From: Jiella soli
Lineage (GTDB): Bacteria; Pseudomonadota; Alphaproteobacteria; Rhizobiales; Rhizobiaceae
Assembly: GCF_020615385.1 (NCBI RefSeq)
Contig: NZ_JAJAVB010000002.1
Span: 484,265 to 548,264, forward strand
DNA: 64,000 bases
Direction of reading: 5' to 3'
The first letter of the stretch is position 1. Every line of letters begins with the position of its first letter. The position numbers and the translations under genes were made by a program. Shown here piece by piece: positions 7,472 through 15,883 of the stretch. The notes under the pieces are model-generated. The model was given only the letters and a program-made list of their open reading frames with translations, searched no databases and was not told the origin of the DNA.

Positions 7472-8530
7472 TCAGCGGCCTTCGTCCCAGTTGCGCAGCG
7501 GCGTCGCGCCATGTTCGCGAAGGGCGTCGAAATAGGCGCTCAGAACCGCCTTGCCGGCGTCGCCGGTCTGGTCGAGCCAGGGCTTGACGATGTCCGGCAG
7601 GCCCTTCACCCAGGCTTGCTTCTGGTCGTCGGGAAGGTCGTGAACGGTCAGGCCCGCCGCCTGCATGTCGGTCATCGCCTTCTCGGCGAGCTCGCTGACA
7701 TACTCGCCATGGGCCTTGGACGTCGCCTTGCCGGCTTCGCGGAATGCCGCCTGGACCGCTTCCGGCAAGCCGTCGAAGAAGTCCTTGTTGGCGGCGATCG
7801 AGCCGAAATACATCGAGCCGATACCGACGCGGGTCAGCTCCGGCGCGACCTCGTAGACGCGGGTCGGCAGGATGCCCGAGGCGAAGGACAGCGTGCCCTC
7901 GGTCACGCCGGTCTGGATGTTGGTGTAATAGGTCGTCAGGGCCCCGTCGACCGGCGTCGCCCCGGTCCCCTGGAGCCAGTTCGCCGACGTGCCGGGAGCG
8001 TTCAGACGGCGGTTCTTCAGATCCTCCATCTTGTTCACCGGGAAGGTGGCATAGACGTCGTAGCTGTCGGTGATCAGCGAGGACAGCGGCACCATGTTCG
8101 AGCTGTCCCAGCTCTTCACGAGATCGGGCTGGGTGGCGTTGAGATCGTCGAAGATCTCGATCAGCATCTTGTGGTCCGCCGTCGCGAACGGAGTGAAGTA
8201 GGTGACGTTCTGCAGCGGCATGGTGGAGCCTTCCCACACCGTGCCGACCATGCCGACATCGACGATCCCGTCCTGAACGGCTTCCCGCGTGTCGGTATAT
8301 TTGTAGAGCGTGCCGCCGTAGGATTCGCTCCAGTCGATCTTGTACTCACCCTTCTCGGAAAGGATCTTGTCGACGGTCGGCTGGAACGTGTTCTTCATCG
8401 CGTAGACCCAGATGTTCTGTTCCGGGTGCGAGGAGCCGATATTGACGGTGATGCTTTCCTGCGCGAGCGCGGCTGCGCCGGATCCGAGCAGCGAGACCAT
8501 CATGGTCGATGCCAGAAGCAGTTTCATCAT
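7472..8530 (-). CDS. dctP: TRAP transporter periplasmic substrate-binding protein (DctP family)
   Basis: A 352-residue secreted protein. Residues 1-23 form a signal peptide (MMKLLLASTMMVSLLG, cleavage after ALA). The mature part has DctP features: SSHPEQNIWVYAMKNTFQ near the start, DGIVDVGMVGTVWEG in the middle, and LKNRRLNAPGTSANWLQGTG, where the arginine normally salt-bridges a substrate carboxylate. An organic acid ligand is therefore likely. GGGAGGA precedes the double ATG. It follows the molybdenum hydroxylase large subunit by 45 bases on the same strand, so the imported acid is probably the hydroxylase substrate or a relative. Confidence 0.9.
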   Translation of the reverse strand: MMKLLLASTMMVSLLGSGAAALAQESITVNIGSSHPEQNIWVYAMKNTFQPTVDKILSEKGEYKIDWSESYGGTLYKYTDTREAVQDGIVDVGMVGTVWEGSTMPLQNVTYFTPFATADHKMLIEIFDDLNATQPDLVKSWDSSNMVPLSSLITDSYDVYATFPVNKMEDLKNRRLNAPGTSANWLQGTGATPVDGALTTYYTNIQTGVTEGTLSFASGILPTRVYEVAPELTRVGIGSMYFGSIAANKDFFDGLPEAVQAAFREAGKATSKAHGEYVSELAEKAMTDMQAAGLTVHDLPDDQKQAWVKGLPDIVKPWLDQTGDAGKAVLSAYFDALREHGATPLRNWDEGR

Positions 8531-8575
8531 TGTTGTTCCTCCCAGATGGAGCCGCCTGGAGCGGCCCGTGCAATG

Positions 8576-10957
8576 TCAGTCGGTGATCGTCCCCAGCGCG
8601 CGAAGGATGCGTTCCGGCGTGAAGGGCATATGCGTGACCGTCCCGCCGAGCGGGCGGATCGCGTCGTTGATCGCGTTCATGACGGCGGCCGGCGCACCGG
8701 CTGTGCCGGCCTCCCCCGCGCCTTTCGCCCCCAGTTCGCTCTCCTCGGTCGGCGTCTCGACATGGCGGATGACCATGTCCGGCATCTCGCCCGACATCGG
8801 CACGAGATAGTCGGCCATCGTGCCGTTCAGCAGCTGGCCTTCCTGGTCGTAGCAGATCTCCTCGAACAGGGCCGCTCCAAGCCCCTGCACGATGCCGCCG
8901 CGGATCTGCTCGTCCACGAGAAGCGGATTGATGATGCGCCCGCAGTCCTCCACGCACCAGTGCTTCAGAAGCGTGACGAACCCCGTCTCCGTATCGACCT
9001 CGACATAGGAGGCCTGGACGCCGTTGGTGAAGGCATAGGGGTAGTTCGAGGTGATGAAGTGCCGCGTCTGCATCAGCTCGCGCGGCAGCCCCTTCGGCAG
9101 CGTGTCGCCCCGGAAATAGACGATGCGCCCGACCTCGGAGAGCGCCATGCGCGCCTCACCGGTCTCAGCGTCGACGATGATGCCGTCGCGGATGTCGAGA
9201 TCGCCGGCTTTGGCCTGGAGCATCGAGGCTGCGACCTCGAGAGCCTGACCCCGCACGGCGCGGCCAGCCTGGAGCGCCGCCTCGCCGCCGATGCCGGCGC
9301 CGCGCGAAGCCCAGGTGCCGCCACCGAAGGGCGTCACACGCGTATCTCCGGTCACGACGCGGACCATTGCGGGCGACACTCCGACGGCCTCGGCGACGAT
9401 CTGCGCCATGATCGCCTCGGTGCCCTGCCCCTGTTCGGTGACGCCGGTCAGCGCGACAACGGATCCGTCGGGGTCCATGCGAACCGTGCAGCCGTCCTGC
9501 GCGGAGATCCTTGCGCCGCCGATTCCGTACATGAAGGGTGACGGGTTGGTCAGCTCGATGAAGCTCGCAATGCCGATGCCGCGATGGATGCCCTTCTCGC
9601 GAAGCGCCTTCTGCTCGGCCCGCAGAGCCTCGTAGTCCATCGCCTCGACGAGGGCATCGAGGCTCTTGTGGTGGGACAGGCCCTCCAGCTTGAGGCCCGC
9701 GGCCGTGGTCAGCGGATAGGCGTCGTCGGCGACGAGATTGCGCCGGCGAAACGCGATCGGGTCGAGCCCCATCTCCGCCGCCGCCTTGTCGACGAGGCCC
9801 TCCGTGATCGCCACGGCGACCGGATGACCGACGGCGCGATATTGCGCGCAGATGCCCTTGTTCTGGAAGACCACCGACGTGCGACAGCGGTAATGGTCGA
9901 AGGCGTAGGGTCCGCCGACCAGATTGGTGACCTGAAGGCCTTCGACGGCCGAGGTGCGCGGATAGATCGAATAGGGCCCGATGCCGGTCCAGTCGTCGAC
10001 GTCGAAACCGAGGATCCTGCCGGTCTCGTCCAGGGCGATCCGGCCCGTGGCCTCGTGATCGCGGGCATGAATATCGCCGACAAAGGCTTCCATGCGGTCG
10101 CAGGTGAACTTGACCGGGCGCTCCATGATCTTGGCGATGGCCGCGGTCGCAACCTCGTCGGGATAGACATGGACCTTCACCCCGAAGGAGCCGCCGACAT
10201 CGCCGCAGACGACGCGCACCCGGCTCTCCGGGATCGACAGGTGCTCGGCCAGGAGAAGCTGCAGCATGTGCGGCGCCTGGTTCGAGACATGCGCCGTCAT
10301 CTCGCCGTCGCCGCTGTTCCAGTCGGCCAGGATGACACGCGGCTCAAGGGTGACGCCGGTGTGGCGGGCCGTCTTGAACGAGGCCTCCACCACCTTGTGC
10401 GCTTCGGCGAAGATCCGGTCGACCTCGCCCTTCTCGTTGGTCTTGCGGAAGCAGAGATTGTCGCCGAGCGCCTCGTGCAGGACGGGCGTGTCCGCATCGA
10501 GTGCGGTCCGGATGTCGGTGACGGCAGGCAAGGGCTCGAAGTCGATCTCGACCAGCGCCGCACCGGCTTCCGCGTCGGCGCGCGTCCGGCCGACGACCGC
10601 GACGACCGGTTCGCCTACCCAGCAGGCCCGGTCGACGGCGAGCGCATGCTGCGGCGGCGTCTTCATGCCTTCGAGGTGGAGGAGCTTGCCTTCCCAGGGG
10701 GTGCACACTTCGGCAAGCTCGCGGCCGGTGAACACCCGCAGGACGCCCTTTACCGCCTTGGCTGCTTCCGTCTCGATCGCGCCGATCCGCGCATGCGGAT
10801 ACGGGCTGCGGACGAAGGCGACATGAACCATGCGCGGCAGCGTGATGTCGTCGACATAGCGTCCGCGACCGGCGACGAGACGGCCCGCATTCGGCCGCGG
10901 GACCGTGCGGCCGATATAGCTGTTCGGCCGGTTGGGATCGTCGAAACGGATGGTCAT
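8576..10957 (-). CDS. Molybdenum hydroxylase large (Mo-cofactor) subunit, CoxL/XDH family
   Basis: A 793-residue protein of the aerobic CO dehydrogenase/xanthine dehydrogenase large-subunit family, which binds molybdopterin cytosine dinucleotide and hydroxylates a carbon with water. Visible motifs: the N-terminal GRGRYVDDI, GDVGGSFGVKVH, and near the C-terminus LGAKGAGEAGTAGAP with the conserved catalytic glutamate. The active-site loop reads QYRAVGHP (about residue 370), unlike the form I CO dehydrogenase loop AYXCSFR and the form II loop AYRGAGR, so CO oxidation is unlikely and a heterocyclic or aldehyde substrate is more plausible. The start overlaps the stop of the small subunit (ATGA). 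It is third in the operon. Confidence 0.9.
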   Translation of the reverse strand: MTIRFDDPNRPNSYIGRTVPRPNAGRLVAGRGRYVDDITLPRMVHVAFVRSPYPHARIGAIETEAAKAVKGVLRVFTGRELAEVCTPWEGKLLHLEGMKTPPQHALAVDRACWVGEPVVAVVGRTRADAEAGAALVEIDFEPLPAVTDIRTALDADTPVLHEALGDNLCFRKTNEKGEVDRIFAEAHKVVEASFKTARHTGVTLEPRVILADWNSGDGEMTAHVSNQAPHMLQLLLAEHLSIPESRVRVVCGDVGGSFGVKVHVYPDEVATAAIAKIMERPVKFTCDRMEAFVGDIHARDHEATGRIALDETGRILGFDVDDWTGIGPYSIYPRTSAVEGLQVTNLVGGPYAFDHYRCRTSVVFQNKGICAQYRAVGHPVAVAITEGLVDKAAAEMGLDPIAFRRRNLVADDAYPLTTAAGLKLEGLSHHKSLDALVEAMDYEALRAEQKALREKGIHRGIGIASFIELTNPSPFMYGIGGARISAQDGCTVRMDPDGSVVALTGVTEQGQGTEAIMAQIVAEAVGVSPAMVRVVTGDTRVTPFGGGTWASRGAGIGGEAALQAGRAVRGQALEVAASMLQAKAGDLDIRDGIIVDAETGEARMALSEVGRIVYFRGDTLPKGLPRELMQTRHFITSNYPYAFTNGVQASYVEVDTETGFVTLLKHWCVEDCGRIINPLLVDEQIRGGIVQGLGAALFEEICYDQEGQLLNGTMADYLVPMSGEMPDMVIRHVETPTEESELGAKGAGEAGTAGAPAAVMNAINDAIRPLGGTVTHMPFTPERILRALGTITD

Positions 10958-11508
10958 CTTGTCCTCGCTCCGTCTCGCGCCTCTGCCGCCGTCTCGCCGG
11001 CGCGTGAGCGCGTCACGGTTTCGCCGGCTCGCGCCTTCGCCACCATTTCGATCGCGTCAACGATCGCCTCGTAGCCGGTGCAACGGCAGTAGTTTCCGGA
11101 CATGTGCTCGCGAATGGTCTCGCGGGACGGCACCCTGTCCGCCTCGATCAGCGCCTTGGCGGAGGCCAGCATGCCCGGCGTGCAATAGCCGCACTGCAAG
11201 GCGTTGCGCTCGACGAATGCCTTCTGGAGATCGGCGATGGCACCGCTTTCCGTCAGCCCCTCGACCGTCCAGATCTTGGAGCCCTGCAATTGCGCGGCGA
11301 TCGTCAGGCAGCCCCGCACCGCCGCACCATCGACCACGATCGTGCAGGCGCCGCACACGCCGTGCTCGCAGCCGACATGCGAGCCGGTCAGTCCGAGATC
11401 GAGGCGCAGGACGTCGATCAGGTGGCGGCCGACGGGAACGGTCAGCTCCACCGCTTCGCCATTGACCGTCATTTCGAGGTCGATACGGTCGCGAAACGTC
11501 TGCGTCAT
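10954..11508 (-). CDS. Molybdenum hydroxylase small [2Fe-2S] subunit (CoxS family)
   Basis: A 184-residue iron-sulfur protein. The N-terminal plant-type ferredoxin cluster has C47, C52, C55 and C67 (GCEHGVCGACTI then RGC), and the C-terminal all-helical cluster has C106, C109, C141 and C143 (CGYCTPGM and CRCTGYE). The two clusters carry electrons from the Mo site to FAD. The MTQTF start overlaps the stop of the FAD subunit. The last 30 residues are an arginine- and alanine-rich tail beyond the usual end of the family, which may be a small extension. Confidence 0.94.
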   Translation of the reverse strand: MTQTFRDRIDLEMTVNGEAVELTVPVGRHLIDVLRLDLGLTGSHVGCEHGVCGACTIVVDGAAVRGCLTIAAQLQGSKIWTVEGLTESGAIADLQKAFVERNALQCGYCTPGMLASAKALIEADRVPSRETIREHMSGNYCRCTGYEAIVDAIEMVAKARAGETVTRSRAGETAAEARDGARTR

Positions 11509-12335
11509 TGCGCACCTCCGAGGTCGAGCGCGATCCGGCGAAGCAGGACGCCGGCGAGGTGGCGGCGGTAGGTGGCGCTCGCCTGCGTGTCGCCGGGCGG
11601 ATCGATATCCTGGGCCAGAGCCGTGATCGCGGCGTCGACATCGTCCTGGTCGAGGGCAGCCATCGCGCCCTCGCAAAGAAGCGCCCGGTCGGCGAGGCCG
11701 AAGGCGCCGATGCGATGCCGGCCGTCGCGCCGGACGACGGCAAGGCCCGCAAGCGCATAGTCGCCGGCCCGGCGCGCCGCCTCGCGGATGACATGAAGCT
11801 CGCCGCGCCTCGCCTTCGGCACGGCGATCGCGGTGAGGATTTCGTTGTCTTCGCGCGCGGTCTCGAAGAGCCCCAGGAAGAAGTCGCCCGCCGCAACCTC
11901 CCGCGTGCCGTCCGGCCCTTCCAGAATGATCGTCGCGCCCAGCGCCAGGGCGCAGGCGGGGTATTCGGCGGCCGGATCGGCATAGGCGAGCGCGCCGCCG
12001 ATGGTGCCGCGATTGCGGATCGCGTCATGGGCGACCAGCGGAGCGGCGGCCGCCAAAAGCGGCGCGTGTTCGGCGATCAGGGCATCGCGGACAATGTCGC
12101 TGTGACGGGTCAGCGCCCCGATCACCAAACGGTTGCCATCGAGCCTCGTGCCGCGCAGCGACCGGATTCCGGCGATGTCGACGAGCAAATCGCCTGCACT
12201 CGCCCCGAGATTGAGCGCCGCGACCAGGCTCTGACCGCCTGCCAGGATGCGGCCCGCGCCATCGGCCTCGCCGAGAAGGGCAATGGCATGCGCAACCGTC
12301 TCGGCGCGCGCATAGCCTCCGATGGAAGCCTTCAT
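11505..12335 (-). CDS. Molybdenum hydroxylase medium FAD-binding subunit (CoxM family)
   Basis: A 276-residue FAD subunit. It has the flavin motifs AGGQSLV (about residues 32-38) and RNRGTIGGALAYADPAAE (about residues 108-125), and the C-terminal CO dehydrogenase flavoprotein domain. It passes electrons from the iron-sulfur subunit to an acceptor. GGGAGGAG stands ahead of the ATG. It is the first gene of a six-gene operon (FAD, FeS, Mo subunits, then dctP-dctQ-dctM) and diverges from a TetR regulator, which makes that regulator its likely controller. Length is normal. Confidence 0.93.
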   Translation of the reverse strand: MKASIGGYARAETVAHAIALLGEADGAGRILAGGQSLVAALNLGASAGDLLVDIAGIRSLRGTRLDGNRLVIGALTRHSDIVRDALIAEHAPLLAAAAPLVAHDAIRNRGTIGGALAYADPAAEYPACALALGATIILEGPDGTREVAAGDFFLGLFETAREDNEILTAIAVPKARRGELHVIREAARRAGDYALAGLAVVRRDGRHRIGAFGLADRALLCEGAMAALDQDDVDAAITALAQDIDPPGDTQASATYRRHLAGVLLRRIALDLGGAQ

Positions 12336-12371
12336 GTCGATCTCCTCCCGCAGGCCCTCCCAGGCCCAAAT

Positions 12372-12436
12372 GATCGATCGATCTTGTTCATCGTTCGCTC
12401 ATTAAGCGTATATTGCGTCAGATCGGCCGTTCGATC
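12372..12436. promoter_or_regulatory. Candidate TetR operator region in the divergent promoter
   Basis: The 135-base divergent region holds a GATCGATCGATC palindrome (12372-12383) and a GATCG-N6-CGATC inverted repeat (12421-12436). Both share the GATCG half. They are reasonable candidates for the neighbouring TetR repressor, but no consensus is known to me. Confidence 0.35.
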
Positions 12437-12470
12437 AAGGAGGGCTGGGGATGAAACGAATGGAATCGCG

Positions 12471-13127
12471 ATGGTCGGAACGGAAAGGGTCGACGCCCGC
12501 CTCGAAACGGATCGGCGGCGCCTCCCGCCTGAGGAGCGCCAGCAACAGATCGTGGACGAGGCGGTGCGCTTCTTCGCCGAGGTCGGTCTCGACGGAAAGA
12601 CCCGCGAGCTGGCCAAGCGTCTCGGCGTCACCCAGTCGCTGATCTTCAAATATTTCGAGACCAAGCAGGATCTGATCGAGGCGGTCTATGCCCGCGTCTA
12701 TCTGGAGCGCATCTCGCCGGATTGGCCGGCTCTGATCGGCGACCGGTCACGGCCGATCGGCGAGCGGATGTCGATCTTCTATCGCGACTATGGCAGCCGC
12801 ATTTTCGACCATGACTGGATGCGCATCTTCATGTTCTCCGGTCTCGCCGGCGCCGAACTCAACAAGCGTTACCTCAACCACCTCAGCAAGACGTTGCTGG
12901 AGCCCATCCTCCAGGAAGTCCGGATCGCCGCGCCAGACGCTGCCGATCCGACCCTGGAAGACCTCTGGTCGCTTCACGGCGGCATCGTCTATCTCGGCAT
13001 CCGCCAGCACATCTACCAAATGCCGGTTCCCGACGACCCACAGCACGAGATCGACCGCGCGATTGCGCGGTTCCTCCGCTCCTTCGACATCGAAGGACCA
13101 TACCCGACGGCCGCTTCAAGAGGGTGA
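12471..13127 (+). CDS. TetR/AcrR-family transcriptional regulator
   Basis: A 218-residue TetR-family protein. Residues about 20-65 form the helix-turn-helix (QQQIVDEAVRFFAEVGLDG, then LAKRLGVTQSLIFKYFETK). The rest is a helical ligand-binding domain with no recognisable ligand signature. The ATG at 12471 is preceded by GGA; sequence upstream in frame is the antisense of the hydroxylase FAD gene. Being divergent from the hydroxylase-TRAP operon, it most likely represses that operon until the substrate acid or an intermediate is present. Confidence 0.85.
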   Translation: MVGTERVDARLETDRRRLPPEERQQQIVDEAVRFFAEVGLDGKTRELAKRLGVTQSLIFKYFETKQDLIEAVYARVYLERISPDWPALIGDRSRPIGERMSIFYRDYGSRIFDHDWMRIFMFSGLAGAELNKRYLNHLSKTLLEPILQEVRIAAPDAADPTLEDLWSLHGGIVYLGIRQHIYQMPVPDDPQHEIDRAIARFLRSFDIEGPYPTAASRG

Positions 13128-13467
13128 TTGGGACACCGCCCGAGCGCCTGACCATTTGCGGCTTCGGCCCGTGCTCGATCTCCCGTTTCGGAAGGATGGC
13201 ACGCCTCCCGCTCCATGATTCCCGCCGCGGCTACTGAAATTTATCCGAGCCCCGACGCCGGCAGTCGCCGAGCCCCTCGCCGATCCACCGATAGCGGCCG
13301 CGCATCGCAACTGCGCGATCGGGCTGATGAGGTCCAAGCCGCCATGCCGCGGCCTGCTCGCAAGCAGGCGATCCGTCCAAATGTTGCTCAACCTGCCTGA
13401 CGATCAGCCATGCTTGACTCCTAGGCAGTTTGGCGAGAGGCTGCCCGCGAACGAGTTGGAGTCCCCA
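13128..13467. other. 340-base stretch without a convincing gene
   Basis: Composition is less biased than the flanking genes and no frame has alphaproteobacterial third-position usage. Short open frames on both strands match no family I know. It presumably contains the promoter of the following plus-strand operon. No tRNA fold or clear terminator was found. Confidence 0.5.
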
Positions 13468-14634
13468 TTGGGTCAGCAGTTTTCGCCTGAAGAGATGCTC
13501 GGAAAACTCGTCGGATTTCCGACGGTCTCGAGCCAGAGCAACCTTCCCCTCATCGATTTCGCCGCCGACTATCTGGCATCGCATGGCATCGTGTCCCACC
13601 GCGTGCCGAACGCGGACGGCGGCAAGTCCAATCTCTGGGCGACCATCGGCCCCGACGTTCCCGGCGGCGTCGTCCTGTCCGGCCATACCGACGTCGTGCC
13701 GGCCGAGGGCCAGCCCTGGACGAGCGATCCCTTCACGCTGACGGCGCGCGGCGACCGGCTCTACGGCCGCGGCACCACCGACATGAAGGGCTTCCTCGCC
13801 ATCACCCTGGCGCTGGCGCCCGAGATGGCGGCGGCCGGATTACAGCGGCCGATCCACCTCGCCCTCTCCTATGACGAGGAGGTCGGCTGCCTCGGTGCGC
13901 CGTCCATGATCCGCGAGATGCGCGAGACGATCGCGCCGCCCCAGGCGGTGATCGTCGGCGAGCCGACCAAGATGCAGGTCGTCACCGGCCACAAGGGAGT
14001 GATGGGCCTCGAGGTGCATGTCCGCGGCAAGCCGGTGCATTCGAGCGTCGTTCACGAGGGCGTCTCGGCGATCATGGTCGCGGCCCGGCTGATCACCTGG
14101 CTGTCGGAGCGCATGGAGACGAACCGGCTCGCGGCCGGAAACGCAGGCGGCGACAGTCTGTTCGTCCCGCCCTACACGACGCTCCATTCGGGCCGGATCG
14201 AGGGCGGCACCGCCCACAACATCACCGCCAAGGACTGCCGCTTCACCGTCGACATACGGACGCTGCCGAGCGAGCGGTCGGGCGACTATCTCGCCGAGTT
14301 TCAGGCCTTCGCGGCCTCGCTCGAATCCGAGATGCAACGGGTTGACCCGGCAAGCGGCATCGACATCGTCAGGCGTTCCGACACCCCCGCCTGCCGCCGC
14401 GAGGTGCAGGGCGAGGCCGAGGCGCTCGCGCGCGCTCTGACCGGCGACAATGCCGAACACGCCGTCGCCTACGGCACCGAGGCCGGCCAGTTCCAGGACG
14501 AAGCCTTCTCCACCGTCGTCTGCGGCCCCGGCGACATGGAGCAGGGCCACGCGCCCGACGAATTCATCACCCGCGAGCAGCTCGCCGCGGGCGAAGCCTT
14601 CCAGCGCCGGCTGATCGAGCGCCTGAAAAACTGA
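13468..14634 (+). CDS. M20 peptidase, acetylornithine deacetylase-like (ArgE/DapE type)
   Basis: About 388 residues. Metal-binding and catalytic motifs of the M20 family are intact: SGHTDVVPAEGQPW, GRGTTDMKG, YDEEVGCLGA and, near the end, GTEAGQFQ and MEQGHAPDE. The family hydrolyses N-acyl amino acids such as acetylornithine. I choose a TTG at 13468, which has GGAG with six-base spacing and gives MGQQFSPEEMLGKLVGFPTVS, close to the N-terminus of relatives; an ATG at 13495 is the alternative, and the frame stays open further upstream. Location beside another amidohydrolase and a dipeptide importer suggests catabolic use of N-acylated amino acids or peptides rather than arginine synthesis. Confidence 0.83.
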   Translation: MGQQFSPEEMLGKLVGFPTVSSQSNLPLIDFAADYLASHGIVSHRVPNADGGKSNLWATIGPDVPGGVVLSGHTDVVPAEGQPWTSDPFTLTARGDRLYGRGTTDMKGFLAITLALAPEMAAAGLQRPIHLALSYDEEVGCLGAPSMIREMRETIAPPQAVIVGEPTKMQVVTGHKGVMGLEVHVRGKPVHSSVVHEGVSAIMVAARLITWLSERMETNRLAAGNAGGDSLFVPPYTTLHSGRIEGGTAHNITAKDCRFTVDIRTLPSERSGDYLAEFQAFAASLESEMQRVDPASGIDIVRRSDTPACRREVQGEAEALARALTGDNAEHAVAYGTEAGQFQDEAFSTVVCGPGDMEQGHAPDEFITREQLAAGEAFQRRLIERLKN

Positions 14635-14663
14635 AGCACCAGACCAGCATCGAAAGAACCGAC

Positions 14664-15839
14664 GTGCCGACCATCAACCGCTTCGCCGCCCTGCATTCCG
14701 AGATCACCGAGTGGCGACGCGACATTCACGCGCATCCCGAACTGATGTTCGACGTCGAGCGCACCGCCGGGCTGGTCGCGGAGAAGCTGCGCGGCTTCGG
14801 CGTCGACGAGGTGGTTACCGGTCTCGGGCGCACCGGGGTCGTCGGCATCATCAAGGGCCGCGACACCGGCTCGGGCCGGGTCATCGGTCTTCGGGCCGAC
14901 ATGGACGCCCTGCCGATCGTCGAGGCGACGGGCGTGCCCTATGCCTCGCAGACGCCCGGCAAGATGCACGCCTGCGGCCATGACGGGCACACGGCGATGC
15001 TTCTTGGCGCCGCGCAGTATCTCGCCGAGACGCGCAATTTCGACGGCGCCGTGGCGCTGATCTTCCAGCCGGCGGAGGAAGGCGGCGGCGGCGGGCGCGA
15101 GATGGTCGAGGACGGCATGATGGACCGCTTCGGCATTCAGGAGGTTTACGGAATGCACAACCGGCCCGGCCTGCCGGTCGGGCAGTTCCTGACGCGGCCG
15201 GGTCCGATCATGGCCTCAGCCGACGAGTTCGAGATCACCGTCGACGGTGTGGGCGGACATGCCGCCTACCCGCATCAGTGCGTCGACGCGACCCTGATCG
15301 CGGCCCAGATCATGCTCTCGCTGCAGACGATCGTCTCGCGCAATGTCGATCCGATCCAGTCGGCCGTCGTCTCGGTCACCCAGATGCATGCCGGCGAGGC
15401 ATTCAACGTCATTCCCCCGACTGCCGTGCTGCGCGGGACCGTGCGCACCCTGAAGCCGGAGATCCGCAATCTCGCCGAGACGCGCATGGACGAGGTGGTG
15501 ACGCTGACCGCGCGCGCCCTCGGCGGCAAGGCGATGCTCGACTACCGCAGGCAATATCCCGTCGTCGTCAACGATCCCGCCCGCACCGAATTTGCCGCGC
15601 GCATCGCGGCGGAAGTCGCCGGCGAGGGCCAGGTCGACGCCGACGCGCCGCCGGTGATGGGCGGCGAGGACTTCGCCTTCATGCTGGAAGCGCGGCCCGG
15701 AGCCTTCATCTTCGTCGGAAACGGCGACACCGCGCCGGTGCACCATCCCGGCTTCGACTTCAACGACGATGCGATTCCCGTCGGCTGCTCCTACTGGGCG
15801 CGACTGGTGGAAGCGGCCATGCCGCGGAGCGACCGGTAG
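14664..15839 (+). CDS. M20 amidohydrolase (hippurate hydrolase / HipO-like)
   Basis: A 391-residue M20D-family amidohydrolase with RRDIHAHPEL at the start, GLRADMDALPI, the metal ligands in HACGHDGHTAML, the catalytic glutamates in FQPAEEGGGG and a C-terminal MGGEDFAFML. Such enzymes cleave the amide bond of N-acyl or N-aroyl amino acids. The start is GTG at 14664, giving MPTINRF. It is 29 bases after the first M20 gene and 44 bases before the dipeptide-binding protein gene, so it forms one operon with them. The true substrate is unknown. Confidence 0.9.
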   Translation: MPTINRFAALHSEITEWRRDIHAHPELMFDVERTAGLVAEKLRGFGVDEVVTGLGRTGVVGIIKGRDTGSGRVIGLRADMDALPIVEATGVPYASQTPGKMHACGHDGHTAMLLGAAQYLAETRNFDGAVALIFQPAEEGGGGGREMVEDGMMDRFGIQEVYGMHNRPGLPVGQFLTRPGPIMASADEFEITVDGVGGHAAYPHQCVDATLIAAQIMLSLQTIVSRNVDPIQSAVVSVTQMHAGEAFNVIPPTAVLRGTVRTLKPEIRNLAETRMDEVVTLTARALGGKAMLDYRRQYPVVVNDPARTEFAARIAAEVAGEGQVDADAPPVMGGEDFAFMLEARPGAFIFVGNGDTAPVHHPGFDFNDDAIPVGCSYWARLVEAAMPRSDR

Positions 15840-15883
15840 TCGTTTCGGCGGGCGGTCTTCTTTGGGAAAACAGGAGGAAGGGA

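Noticed and set aside
5297-11074. Long plus-strand open frames opposite the TRAP and hydroxylase genes (5297-6859, 6908-9541, 9584-11074)
   Set aside because: Their residues are dominated by R, D, H and Q and mirror the codon structure of the real minus-strand genes. GC-rich genomes give such antisense frames; no family features or ribosome sites.
8576-12335. Aerobic CO dehydrogenase (coxMSL)
   Set aside because: Subunit order and families fit, but the active-site loop QYRAVGHP lacks the AYXCSFR loop with its essential cysteine. Called generically as molybdenum hydroxylase.
13468-14634. Biosynthetic argE
   Set aside because: Context is a peptide importer and a second amidohydrolase; no arginine biosynthesis gene is nearby, so no symbol was given.
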